From Hirundichthys speculiger (Eukaryota; Chordata; Actinopteri; Beloniformes; Exocoetidae), in assembly GCA_018398805.1 (NCBI GenBank), contig JAGFBZ010000725.1:558001-622000 (forward strand): 64,000 nucleotides of DNA, written 5' to 3'. Of this stretch, positions 29,138 through 42,200 are shown piece after piece. The stretch's first letter is position 1. Each line of letters starts with the position of its first letter. A program made the translations under genes and the position numbers. The notes under the pieces were generated by a model. The model was not told the origin of the DNA. It ran no database searches and saw nothing but the letters and a program-made list of their open reading frames with translations.

Positions 29138-32100
29138 CTGCAAAGACAAAACAGGAAAGGTCATCAGATTTTTGAGTTCTGCGTTCAATAATGTCAGCAG
29201 ATAACGGTGTTCGTTTGCACTTACGTTTTTCCCCCAGGTGGATTTGGGTTTCTTGGTCTTCATGTCCTCCAGTGACTCGTAAGTGTTGCCTTGTGCAGCA
29301 GAGTCCTTCTCAGGGATTTGCTCGTAAGTGTCATCAGACGGTCCGGCTCGTCTTGGTTCCTGAGGAACCTCTGCGTACATCCCTGAACTCCCTCCAGGCG
29401 CCGTGGAGGACTGGTACAGTGGGTTGGATGTCATCGGCCCGCCATCGTCACCCTGCTGCTCCGACCTGGAGCTGTTCGAAGAGGGAGCGTGAAGGGAGTA
29501 GGTCACGCAGGTGACCCTCTTCGGTGGAGCAGAGGCTGTGAAGGAGTGGTTACTGAGCCGGTTGGAGTACTTCTGCTCCTTCTCCTCCATGTTGCTGTTG
29601 TCCAGTTGAGGAAGAGATTTGCTCCGGCTCTCCACCTGATTCAGCCCATAAGAGCTTGAGACGCCTGCTGGACAAAGATCACCAGGATAGTTTCTGTCCA
29701 GGGCGTTACTGGAGTCTCTGTCTGACATCGGTGCTGGGCTCGTGGTTCCTCGGATCCTCTGAGATCGGTCCGGGTCGCCTTGGGTTTCACTTGGATGCGG
29801 CGTTGTGCCGGGAAAAGAGCCACTCAGAGAGAAGCCCAGTGGGATTCCTCTTTTTGGGACCGGAGGCATCTGTGAACTCTGAAAAACCAAACACAGTTGA
29901 GTTCAGGATGCATCCCAGTTTTCACACGTGAAGATATGACCTCAGCATCGGAGGCATTTCATTGGCTCCCAGTTTGACATCCAACCACGAAGCCAAGATA
30001 TTCCTTTCTGATTCTCACCAACGTCCATCCATCAATTCACTGAGAGACTCTTATCTGAGTTTAGGTCACAGCAGTCTGAGCAAATAGTCTCTCAAAGGTT
30101 TGAATCAAGCAGCTGAAATAGTTTTTCTCTGATCCTGGAGACGTTGCACCTTGTCATGTTTTGGAAAGAGAAAAAAAAAGAAGCATCTATGTTCTTGGTT
30201 AAATGATTACCATTGAACGTCTGTCTTTCGCTGGTAACCACACCTCATGCCTAACGACTGTTGTCCACCAGTGGTCCCACTCACTCCTAACGACTGTCCT
30301 TTCACTGGTGTGGCTCTTCTGACCCAAACAAAGGGTCCAGCCAAACTCCACTAACGAAGTATTGTCTTTAGAAAGTGGTGGGTGCACACCTCCACAGAGG
30401 TTAAAAACCAGAGTCATACTCCACTGTTTGTCTGACTAGTGCGGACTAGTCAGACTGATGCGTTGAGAACTGATGAAGACGGTTGGATAAGAGGCGAAAC
30501 GTCTTCTAGACAAATCTAAGTCCAGTTGCCTTTGATTCAATTGTTGCGAGAATGGAACTTACCTGGATAAATGAGAATATCCACAGAAGCATCTATGTTA
30601 AATGTGAGAAGCCAACATTGAGTGTAGGAGGAGGAGTCAAAGTTCACCTATCAAACACCAACAATACAGCCTTGAATCTTTTAACCAGACAGTTTCACAA
30701 CCATTCACACCTTGATTCATGTGACCAAAATCTGGTAAATGACTGACAGTGGACAAAAGTCTCGAATGACCCACAGGAGTGATGGTGGGATCGCTGATTT
30801 ACATGTGACTTCACAGTTGATGAGCTCCAAACTCCTCAGCAGTATGCTGGAACTGACAAAGGGTTTTGACGGAAAGAGGAACATCTTCAGGAACAAAGAA
30901 GAGTTTGCCAGTTTCCCTGATTGAAACCTTTAAGGAACAGGGTTAACCCTAACTCCTAACCCTAACTCCTAACCCTAACCCCCTAACCCTAACCCTCCAA
31001 CCCTAAACCCCTAACCCTAACCCCAAGCCCAACCCCAACCCTAACCCTAACCCCAACCCCAACCCCAACCCTAACCCTCCAACCCCAACCCTAACCCTCC
31101 AACCCTAACTCCAAGCCCAAGCCCAACCCTAACCCCAATCCCAACCCTAACCCCAACCCCAACCCTAACCCTCCAACCCTAACCCCCCAAACCCTAACCC
31201 CAACCCCAACCCTAAACCCCTCCCTCAACCCTACCCCCAACCCCAACCTAACCCCAACCCCCCCTCCCCTCCTAACCCCCCCCCCAACCCCAACCCCAAC
31301 CCCCCCCCCAACCCTAACCCTAACCCCCCCAACCTAACCCCCCCAACCCTAACCCCAACCCCCCCCCTAAAACCCCCCCCCCACCCCAAAACCCAACCCA
31401 ACCCTAAACCCCAACCCTAACCCAAAACCCCTAACCAACCCCAACCCTAACCCCAACCCTAACCCCAACCCCAACCCCAACCCTAACCCCCTAACCCCCT
31501 AACCCCCAACCCTAACCCAACCCCAAAACCAACCCTAACCCTAACCCTAACCCCCCCCCACCCCCCCCAACCCCCACCCCTAACCCCACCCCTAACCCCA
31601 ACCCCTAACCCCCTCCCCCTAACCCCTAACCCCAACCCCTAACCCCCCCAACCCGAACCCTAACCCCCCCCCAACCCTAACCCCAACCCTAACCCCCCCT
31701 AACCCCCCCCCCCCCCCCCCCCACCCTGTCCAACCCTAACCCTAACCCCCCCTAACCCTAACCCTAACCCTAACCCTTTGAGAGTTGCCATGACCTGGAT
31801 GACTGAGAGTCTCCACCAGCCTGAGGGAAGGGCCCCACACCTGCTTCTCCAGGGCCGTATGGAGGCGTTCCCAGGTCTGCTCCAGAGCTTGAGTCCAGTA
31901 GGACATGTCTGAAACATCTCCCCAGGAGGCTGGGGAGATGTTTCGGCTCCTGCAACCTCAACCCAGATAAGCAGAAGTGGATGGATGATATCATCTCATA
32001 TTGATCGTTAGTTCCTGAATCAGACAGAATCAGAGTCACACACATGTCTTTCCTTTTACAAAGGTTTGATCGACAAGTTCAAAGGTGTTGAGAGTCTTTT

Positions 32101-35100
32101 AGAGTTCTATTATTAGTCAGGTCCAGCTCACATCGTACCTGTTGGTGAGACATGGCATCTACAGAAACCGTCCCCGTCAGCCTCCTGGTGGCAGATTTTG
32201 GGGGCAGTAGAGGCGGATGAGCGGGAACAGGGTCGCTGTGAGGTGGAAACCTCTGAGCTTTCCCAGCATCCCTCTGCTCATCCCTCTTATCGTCCCACAT
32301 TGTCCTCAGAGCCCGAACGCTGATCCCAGACTTCCTCTCGGTATTCACCATGTCGTACACTTCACCGCTGCCTTCCTGGAAAAAACAAGGAATATTAGCG
32401 TCTCTTCATGGATCCCAGTCCCTAACCCTAAACCTAACCAGTCTGAAGAGGGAAAAGAAGTGACGCTGACACCAGAGAAACCACATCACCTTTGTAATTA
32501 AAGAGCAAAAATAGCTCGTTAATGCCTAATTTATAGATATATTTGAGTGTGTGTGTCAATGCATATAAAAAGAATTGGTGGAGATGCAAAAGACTGGAAA
32601 AGGCCTTAAAATTAGCATCATATGGTCAAACAGCTCCAGATCCCATGGCTCCTCCCTCTTTAAAGCTCGCTTCATCCATTGCATTTAATATAAAGGTCTT
32701 GTGTGTCCCAAAACCAAAAAAAGGAAAGCGGTGTATGTTTAACTCTCACCTGGCAGCAGCTGGAAGTCAGGCGCTCTCCAAACGGCTGGATGGGACTGAC
32801 CCTGTAGTGCTCGATGAGCGCCGCCAGACTGCCGAACAGCTGGTTGTCCCCGGCGATGACGAACTGTCCGTCACCATTCTGAGTGATGACAAAATGGCGG
32901 CACCTGTTGTGGCCCCTGAGGAGGAGGAGGAGGAGCAGGAGGAAGGGGGGCCATGAGGTCAGTCGGGGGGGCAGCAGAGAGGCGTTTCAGCAAAGTTCAA
33001 CGTACTTGATGTGGCTCACTTGTAGGACAGAATGTATCCGATGGCTTTGTCACTGAGGCGGATGAGAAAACAGCCCGGGGCTTTGTCTCTCAGGAGGTCC
33101 TCCGCGTCCCTGGAGACAGAGAGACGGAAGCATTGAGACAGAAGCAGTGAGACAGAAGCAGAGAGACGGAAGCAGTGAGACAGAAGCAGAGAGACGGAAG
33201 CAGAGAGACGGAAGCAGTGAAACGGAAGCAGAGAGACAGAAGTAGTGAGACAGAAGCAGAGAGTCGGAAGCAGAGAGACGGAAGCAGAGAGACGGAAGCA
33301 GTGAGACGGAAGCAGAGAGACAGAAGTAGTGAGACGGAACCAGAGAGTCGGAAGCAGAGAGACGGAAGCAGAGAGACGAAAACAGAGAGACGGAAGCAGT
33401 GAGACGGAAGCAGTGAGACGGAAGCAGAGAGACGGAAGCAGAGAGACGGAAGCAGAGAGACGGAAGCAGTGAGACGGAAGCAGAGAGACGGAAGCAGAGA
33501 GACGGAAGCAGTGAGACGGAAGCAGAGAGACGGAAGCAGAGAGACGGAAGCAGTGAGACGGAAGCAGAGAGACGGAAGCAGAGAGACGGAAGCAGAGAGA
33601 CGGAAGCAGTGAGACGGAAGCAGAGAGACAGAAGCAGTGAGACGGGCCTGCAGGCAAATTAGATTCAAAGATATCACTGTCAAAAACATCAAACCTGCTC
33701 ACAGGACTCCTCATCCGCTGCCAGAACCAGAGAGATCAGAGATCAGAGATCCCTCAGAGATCTGCTGATGCCTCCACAGCTTCTGTCAAACTGATTTTCA
33801 CCCTGTTAATCAACTCTGCCCCATTTGCTCCAGGTACCAACATACCTGTCAGGTTAACTCAACTCTGCCCCATTTGCTCCAGGTACCAACATACCTGTCA
33901 GGTTAACTGGTGACTGGAACTGAGTGATTCTGTGTAAAACAGATCATTGATCTCAATGAGACGAACCTGGTTAAATAAAGGTTTATAAAATGTAATAATT
34001 CAGGTAGTTTCATCTATGTATGTATGTATGTATGTATGTATGTATCTATCTAGCTATCCATCCATCCATCCATCCATCCATTATCTATACCCGTTTCATC
34101 TTTGAAGGGTCACGGGGATCTGCTGGAGCCTATCCCAGCTGTCTACGGGCGAAAGGCAGGGGTCCACCCTGGACAGGTCGCCAGTCCATCGCAGAGCCAC
34201 ATCTATCTATCTATCTGTTGTTGTTGGTGTTTTTGTTAATGTCGTTGTGTTGGGCGCATGCGCACGCAGCGACCGGCAGGAAGGAGTTCAGCGTCTTTGC
34301 ACAAAGCTTTTATGTTTGTTTTTAATGTCCCTAAATGTTTTATGTAACCTGAGTGAGTGTCATCTGGAAGTGAGTACTCAGCCAACGCCGATCTGACATG
34401 GATCTCTTTTATTTTGCCCTTTTTTGGCTTTTTTCGTACTTTTTACTGGCGAGCGATGTCAGCGGAGCTGTCATCCTAGAGAGGACACGTCATGTCTACT
34501 CTCGTGAAGTGTTGCTGCAAATGAGCTGTGCAAGCTGTACTACACTTGCCAGTGCTTATTCGAAGGGATCCTGGTTCTCACACAAACGGGAAGAGAAGAA
34601 TTAGGAAGCAGGGTGAGGAAGCAGCATTCCCGAACCCCTCGAGGGCCAGGAGAGGAGGTGTCAGCTCATCAGGATTCTCACAATGAGATCAGATACAGAA
34701 GAACGAAGAGGAAGAACGGTGTCCTCAGGAAAAGGATGAGGGAGAGACTCGATGAGGGCCCTTGAAGGATGGTTCTATGGGTCTGTTGACGGCTGGCTCC
34801 TGGCTCAGTGACAGGACAGATTCTGATCTCGACCTTGACTCTCTCTTCGGGACAACCCCGGGAATGGAATGCTGATACTGGAAACTCTGGAAGATTCACT
34901 CAACTGAATAAACGAAATCTCGATATCAGAGAACAACTCTGCACATCAGATGTCGAACTTCTGTCTGTGTCACTGCGCCCGTTCTACTTGCCCCGTGAGT
35001 TCCCTCAGAGCTTTATAACTGTTGTGTATATACACCCAAAGGAGAACGCCTTTTCTGCCTCTCCCATCATATATGACGTCATACAGAGACTGCAGACTAT

Positions 35101-38100
35101 ATCACCAGAGGCCCCGGATTTCATATTGGGTGATTTTAATCATGTTTCACTGGAAAAGACCCTTACAAACTTCTTCCAATATGTCTCCTGTCCGACCAGA
35201 CGTGGTAAGACCTTGGACTTGTGTTATGGGTCTATTAAAGATGCTTTTAAATCACTTCCTCTTCCCCCTCTGGGCTCTGCAGACCATAACTGTGTGTATC
35301 TCCTCCCAACCTATAAGACTGTTCTAAAGAGGGAGAAAACCCAAACCAGGGAGGTGAAAGTCTGGATGAATGAGGCCGTGCACTCGCTGCAGGGACGCTT
35401 TGATGGTTCAGACTGGGAAATGCTTGAGGAATCATGTGAGGACGTGGATGAACTGACTGATGTGTGTTTATACTCAGCTTTCTGCAGAGACATGCTTATA
35501 CCCACTAAGAGGGTTAAAATATACCCCAATAATAAGCCGTGGGTAAATCAATCGGTGAAGTCTTTTATAATGCAAAAGAAACTGTTATTTCAACAAGGAG
35601 AAGCATCAGAGCTACACACAGCTAACAGAAAACTCAAAGTGGAGATCTTAAAGGTAAAACAGAGCTATAAAGCCAAACTGGAGAACAAAATGGCTTCTAA
35701 CAGCCTTGGTTCAGCCTGGTCCAGTATGAAGACCATCACCGGTCTCCAGAACACAAAAGAAAGCACTAATGTCACTTTAAATGGCTTTAGCTCAAATACT
35801 GACCTTGCTAATGCTCTTAATTGCTTTTATAATCGTTTTGATATGTTTGATTTTAGCAAGGAAATACAGGCATTACAATTTAAACTGCGTGACAATCAGC
35901 ACATCCTGGTATCACAAGAGGATGTTGAAAAAGCCTTTCTTTGCACAAAGGTTAACAAAAGTCATGGACCAGATAACATCTGTGGTCGGCTACTTAAAAA
36001 CTGTGCAAAAGAACTGAGTCTGGTTTTCCACCAGATTTTTAACAGATCCTTAGAAGCACAGCAGGTCCCCAGGATCTGGAAGGATGCTGTGGTTGTCCCG
36101 GTCCCTAAATCCAGCCGCCCCACAACCCTGAATGACTTCAATCATCATGAAAATCTTTGAAAAACTGGTCCGGCTGGAAATCCTGAAAAATACAGAGAGT
36201 GGATTGGACCAACTGCAGTTTGCCTACAGGCCTAAAAGAGGAGTGGAGGTTGCCACACTCACTCTTCTGGATTTGCTTTTTAAACATCTCAAAGGAAGCG
36301 GGTGTCATGCCCGGCTTTTATTCATTGATTTTTCCTCTGCTTTTAACACAATCCAGCCGCACATTTTAACGCAGAGGCTTTTAGAACATTTTAACTTGAG
36401 TACAAATCTTGTGGGCTGGATTTTAAACTTCTTAACAAACAGGACGCAGAGAGTCAGAGTTAATGGATTTTTATCTGATAAAATGTGTTCCTCCTCAGGC
36501 TCACCACAAGGGTGTGTGCTCTCACCCTTGTTATTTATTTTATATACTAATATGTGGCAGAGCACTTTTAACAACCGCTTCATTTTAAAGTATGCAGATG
36601 ACTCTGTGATTGTTAGCCTGCTGCAGGGAAATGAAAAGGACCACGGCCTTGTTGTTGACAACTTTGTCAAGTGGTGTGAAGAATCATTCCTACAGATCAA
36701 TCTGACAAAGACTAAAGACATGGCAATTGATTTCAGGAGGAATGCCAAAACACCTGAACCTGTTAGGATTAAGGGAAAAGTCATTGAACAAGTCCAGTCC
36801 TATAAATATCTGGGGACAATCATTGACTCGTCCCTAAAATTCAAAGAGAACTGTGAAGCTGTGAGCAGGACGGGACACCAGCGGCTGTTCTGTCTGAGGA
36901 AGTTGTCCCGTTTCCACGTAGATAGGACCATGATGACACTTTTTTATCATGCTTTTATTGAATCTGTTATAACTTTTTCTTTAGCATCATGGTTTGGAAA
37001 CCTGCCTCTAAAACAAAGGAACTCACTCAATCGGATCATTAAATGGTCTGGTCGGCTGATTGGGGAAACACAGCCGAGCCTGGAGTCGCTGTACGCGAAG
37101 CAGCTGCAGGGGCTCGCCAGCTCCATTCCCATGATGCCTCCCATCCCTTAGCGAGTGAGTTCCAGCTACTGCCATCAGGACGCAGATTTATAGTCCCTAG
37201 AACTAGGATCACACGCTACAGGAACAGCTTCGTCCCTGCTGCTGTCTCTCTTTTAAACAAATCTTAACGTATTTTATTTATTGATGTGGTCTATCCTGCT
37301 TTTAATTTATTTTAATGTATTTATTTATATTTATGAGAAACCCTGACCTTGGTTTTTTTTTACTTCTATTTATTGTTCTTGGCCTTGTGGGCAAATCTAC
37401 TCTTATCCTGTTCAGTGAGCGTTGTGAGTACCTGCCATGTCTGTCTTGTGCTGTTGTAAAACCTGTTCAGTGTTTTTGTCCTGTGTGAGATGCTTTCTCC
37501 AAAACTGCAAAACAAATCTACCTACGGGTATTAATAAAGTCAACTGAACTGAACTGATCTATCTATCTATCGATCTATCGATGTCCATCCATCCATTATC
37601 TATACCCGTTTTATCCTTGAAGGGTCACGGGGGTCTGCTGGAGCCTATCCCAGCTGTCTACGGGCGAAAGGCAGGGGTCCACCCTGGACAGGTCGCCAGT
37701 CCATCGCAGGGCCACACATACAGACAAACAACCTTTCACACTCACATTGCCTACGGGCAATTTGGAATTATCAATTAACCTGACATGCATGTCTTTGGAC
37801 TGTGGGAGGAAGCCGGAGTACCCGGAGGAAACCCACGCAAGCACGGGGAGAACATGCAAACTCCACACAGAAAGGCCCCGAGGTTCAATCCAGGACCCCC
37901 CCCTGCCGAGGTTCGAACCAGGAACCTTCTAGCTGTGAGGCAACAGTGCTAACCACTAAGCCACCGTGCTGCCTATCTATCTATTAGGGATGTGAAAAAA
38001 ATTTGATTTGGCAATATATTGTGATTTTCGGCCGCCCAATATAATATCAATTTTTCAGCTCCTAACATTGATTTTCTTTTTACAATGCTGTCAGTATGTT

Positions 38101-39224
38101 GTAATAATTACTTAAATGTGCAAAAACACTAATAATAAACAATAAATAGGTTGTTTTGAAGCTTATAGTTTTGACTCAATTTGTCCTCTGAATGATCAAT
38201 ATCATCTGATGAAAATGTTGACCTTTTCGACTTAAAAATTGTGGACATGCGCCCCCTAGTGGCCCAGCCATAACTGGAGTGTGCGGTGCTCCACCAACTA
38301 ACCCAAACACAGCAGCGTGGAGCATCTGTTACTGATAACGCAGACATGTCTTGGATTGATGATGTTAGGCAGTGGCCTCCAGTTACAGATGAAGGTAGTT
38401 TATCGCTGTTTTTAATGATTGGTTATGGAAAAAGCATGATCTATTCCCATAATCAAACACTAAAAACTGTGGAACGCTGCAACGCTGGCTATAACTAAAG
38501 TCAACAAGCCATAAAGATTATACTACTGTAACGTTAACGCTAGCGGTAAATTAGGTTATGTGTTAATGTTATATTTAATTTATTTTATCATTCTCCTAAT
38601 TCATTCATTCATTCATTGATTTATAGGCTTGTGCTAGTGCCGAGGGCTACAGTAGCCTCATACTGCTGTTCTTTCGGCCAGAATCGTCCGGGACTCTCAG
38701 CGAGACTATGAGTAGTACGAGACTGAATGTTAACGAAAACTCACCCAGCTGTATTCATTTGAAACAAAGTTCTTTCTGTTGATATTTTTCACCCACGTCT
38801 TCCTAACTTCTTGTTCTGCAAACAAGGCAGTCTTCGTGCGGTAAAGGCTTGTGTATTTCATACTTTCTTCTTCCATTGTTGAATTTTCACGCCATTGTTG
38901 GCACAGTTTATGACGGAACATGTATTCCCACTCGACCGACTCGACATTATAAAAATATATATTTGTAGAAAGAGAAAAACACTGGTTAATCTGCGAGCCG
39001 GTGAAAGTGTCGCTCTGTAGCACAACCCAGCAATGGCGGACGGGGTACTTCCGGGGGGCTGGCCCGAAAAGGTCTATACAGCAACTTGATTTTTCATACT
39101 TTTAATTTTGATATTGACTGAGTAGAATATCGCAATATATCGCAATATCGTGATAATATCGTATCATGACCGAAGTATCATGATACATATCGTATTGCGA
39201 GGTCCTTGCCAATATTCACCCCTA

Positions 39225-39272
<48 letters not shown>

Positions 39273-42200
39273 GCTACTGTATGTGTATAAATGAAGTTAG
39301 TGAACCAGCCTGTAACTGGATGATTTTGGTTTCATCACACGACAGAAAGAAATAAACTGGGCTGTTTGCCTGTAGAGTTAAACAACGTGACCCTGTGGTT
39401 TCTGGTTTTGCTTGTAAAGTTTTTTTGTTACACGTTAATTAGCCATGATGGTCTGCGGTTTTTGGTTGTGTCATATGATTTTCTTTGGTTCGTACATTTC
39501 CATGATAACTGTCTCAGGGCTGTAGCTGGTATTCACACTGAAAAAAATTATCTCAGCTGTAGACGATGGATGGACGAATCCATTCAGATGTAGCGGTGCA
39601 GTTACACAACTGCTCTTCATGATTTACTCTTCTGGGGCACTGATTCGCTGAGCCAACATCATGTGACCATCATGGGAACACAAACGCGCCTTTGATGACA
39701 GAGATAGAAGAGACGAAGGATTGTCCTTCCTATCAGCTCTTACATGCAGTTCCTCTACTGACCGCTAGAGACTGCAGTTCCTCTACAGACCACTAGAGAC
39801 TATAGTTCCTCTACTGACCGCTAGAGACTGCAGTTCCTCTACAGACCACTAGAGACTATAGTTCCTCTACTGACCGCTAGAGACTGCAGTTCCTCTACAG
39901 ACCACTAGAGACTGTAGTTCCTCTACAGACCACTAGAGGCTACAGTTCCTCTACAGACCACTAGAGGCTGCAGTTCTTCTACTGACCACTAGAGGCTGCA
40001 GTTCCTCTACTGACCACTAGAGACTGTAGTTCCTCTACTGACCACTAGAGACTGCAGTTCCTCTACAGACCACTAAAGACTGTAGTTCCTCTACTGACCA
40101 CTAGAGACTGCAGTTCTTCTACTGACCACTAGAGACTGCAGTTCCTCTACTGACCACTAGAGACTGTAGTTCCTCTACTGACCGCTAGAGACTGCAGTTC
40201 CTCTACTGACCACTAGAGACTGTAGTTCCTCTACTGACCGCTAGAGACTGCAGTTCCTCTACAGACTGCTAGAGACTGCAGTTCCTCTACTGACCACTAG
40301 AGACTGTAGTTCCTCTACAGACCACTAGAGGCTGCAGTTCCTCTACTGACCACTAGAGACTGCAGTTCCTCTACTGACCACTAGAGGCTGCAGTTCCTCT
40401 ACAGACCACAAGAGACTGCAGTTCCTCTACTGACCACTAGAGACTGCAGTTCCTCTACAGACCACTAGAGACTGCAGTTCCTCTACTGACCACTAGAGGC
40501 TACAGTTCCTCTACTGTGCACTAGAGACTGCAGTTCCTCTACAGACCACTAGAGACTGTAGTTCCTCTACTGACCACTAGAGGCTGCAGTTCCTCTACAG
40601 ACCACTAGAGACTGCAGTTCCTCTACTGACCACTAGAGACTGCAGTTCCTCTACTGACCACTAGAGACTGCAGTTCCTCTACTGACCACTAGAGACTGTA
40701 GTTCCTCTACTGACCACTAGAGACTGCAGTTCCCCTACTGACCACTAGAGGCTGCAGTTCCCCTACTGACCACTAGAGACTGCAGTTCCTCTACTGACCA
40801 CTAGAGACTGCAGGTCCCCTACTGACCACTAGAGATGGCAGTTCCTCTACTGACCACTAGAGGCTACAGTTCCTCTACTGACCACTAGAGACTGCAGTTC
40901 CTCTACTGACCACTAGAGACTGCAGTTCCTCTACTGACCACTAGAGACGGCAGTTCCCCTACTGACCACTAGAGGCTGCAGTTCCTCTACAGACGACTAG
41001 AGGCTGGAGTGCCCCTACCGACCACTAGAGGCAGCAGTTCCTCTACTGACCACTGGAGGCAGCAGTTCCCCTACTGACCACTAGAGGCAGCAGTTCCTCT
41101 ACCGACCACTAGAGGCAGCAGTTCGTCTACCGACCACTAGAGCCTGCAGTTCCCCTACTGACCATTAGAGGCTGCAGTTCCTCTACCGACCACTAGAGAC
41201 CGCAGTTCCTCTACTGACCACTAGAGCCCCCAGTTCCTCTACTGACCACTAGAGGCTGCAGTTCCTCTACTGACCACCAGAGGCTGCAGTTCCCCTACTG
41301 ACCGCTAAAGGCTGCAGTTCCTCTACAGACCTCTAGAGACTGCAGTTCCCCTACTGACAGCTAAAGGCTGAAGTTCCTCTACTGACCACTAGAGACTGCA
41401 GTTGCCCTACTGACCACTAGAGGCTGCAGTTCCTCTACGGACCACTAGAGGCTACATTTCCTCTACTGACCACTAGAGGTTGCAGTTCCTCTACAGACTA
41501 CTAGAGGCTGCAGTTCCTCTACTGACCATTAGAGGCTGCAGTTCCTCTACCGACCACTAGAGGCCCCAGTTCCTCTACAGACCACTTGAGACTGTAGTTC
41601 CTCTACTGACCACTAGAGACTGCAGTTCCTCTACTGACCACTAGAGACTGTTGTTCCTCTAGAGACTACTTGAGGCTGCAGTTCCTCTACCGACCGCTAG
41701 AGGCTGCAGTTCCTCTACCGACCACTAGAGGCTGCAGTTCCTCTACTGACCACTAGAGACTGTAGTTCCTCTACTGACCACTAGAGACTGTAGTTCCTCT
41801 ACTGACCACTAGAGACTGCAGTTCCTCTACAGACCACTAGAGACTGTAGTTCCTCTACTGACCACTAGAGACTGCAGTTCCTCTACTGACCACTAGAGAC
41901 TGCAGTTCCTCTACTGACCACTAGAGGCTGTAGTTCCTCTACTGACCACTAGAGACTGCAGTTCCTCTACTGACCACTAGAGACTGCAGTTCCTCTACTG
42001 ACCACTAGAGACTGTAGTTCCTCTACTGACCACTAGAGGCTGCAGTTCCTCTACTGACCACTAGAGACTGCAGTTCCTCTACTGACCACTAGAGACTGTA
42101 GTTCCTCTACTGACCACTAGAGGCTGCAGTTCCTCTACTGACCACTAGAGACTGCAGTTCCTCTACTGACCACTAGAGGCTGCAGTTCCTCTACTGACCA

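Larger units (their letters stand above)
34205..37556 (+). mobile_element. Rex1/L2-type LINE, near full-length, inactivated
   Basis: Encodes in order: an N-terminal piece (34398-34601, with RHVYSREVLLQM), endonuclease C-terminal half and linker plus RT fingers (34808-36160, with FITVVYIHPKENAF, ILGDFNHVS and SADHN), and RT palm to thumb (36132-37151). It ends with TAATAAAGTCAACTGAACTGA and TCTATC repeats. Frame breaks occur near 34600-34800, at about 36140 (a deletion inside the usual LNDFRPVALTS stretch) and at 37151. It lies in sh2d7 intron 1, opposite to the gene. Confidence 0.82.

Noticed and set aside
30944..31782. A true chromosome end
   Set aside because: The tract is degenerate and flanked on both sides by exons of the same gene.
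32543..32956. 137-codon plus-strand ORF
   Set aside because: Opposite strand of sh2d7 exon 3 with its splice sites; no independent support.
33016..33714. 200-232 codon Ser/Leu/Phe-rich minus-strand ORFs
   Set aside because: They read through the 14-bp minisatellite. Only 33020-33109 in one frame is a real exon (sh2d7 exon 2), cut by the splice acceptor.
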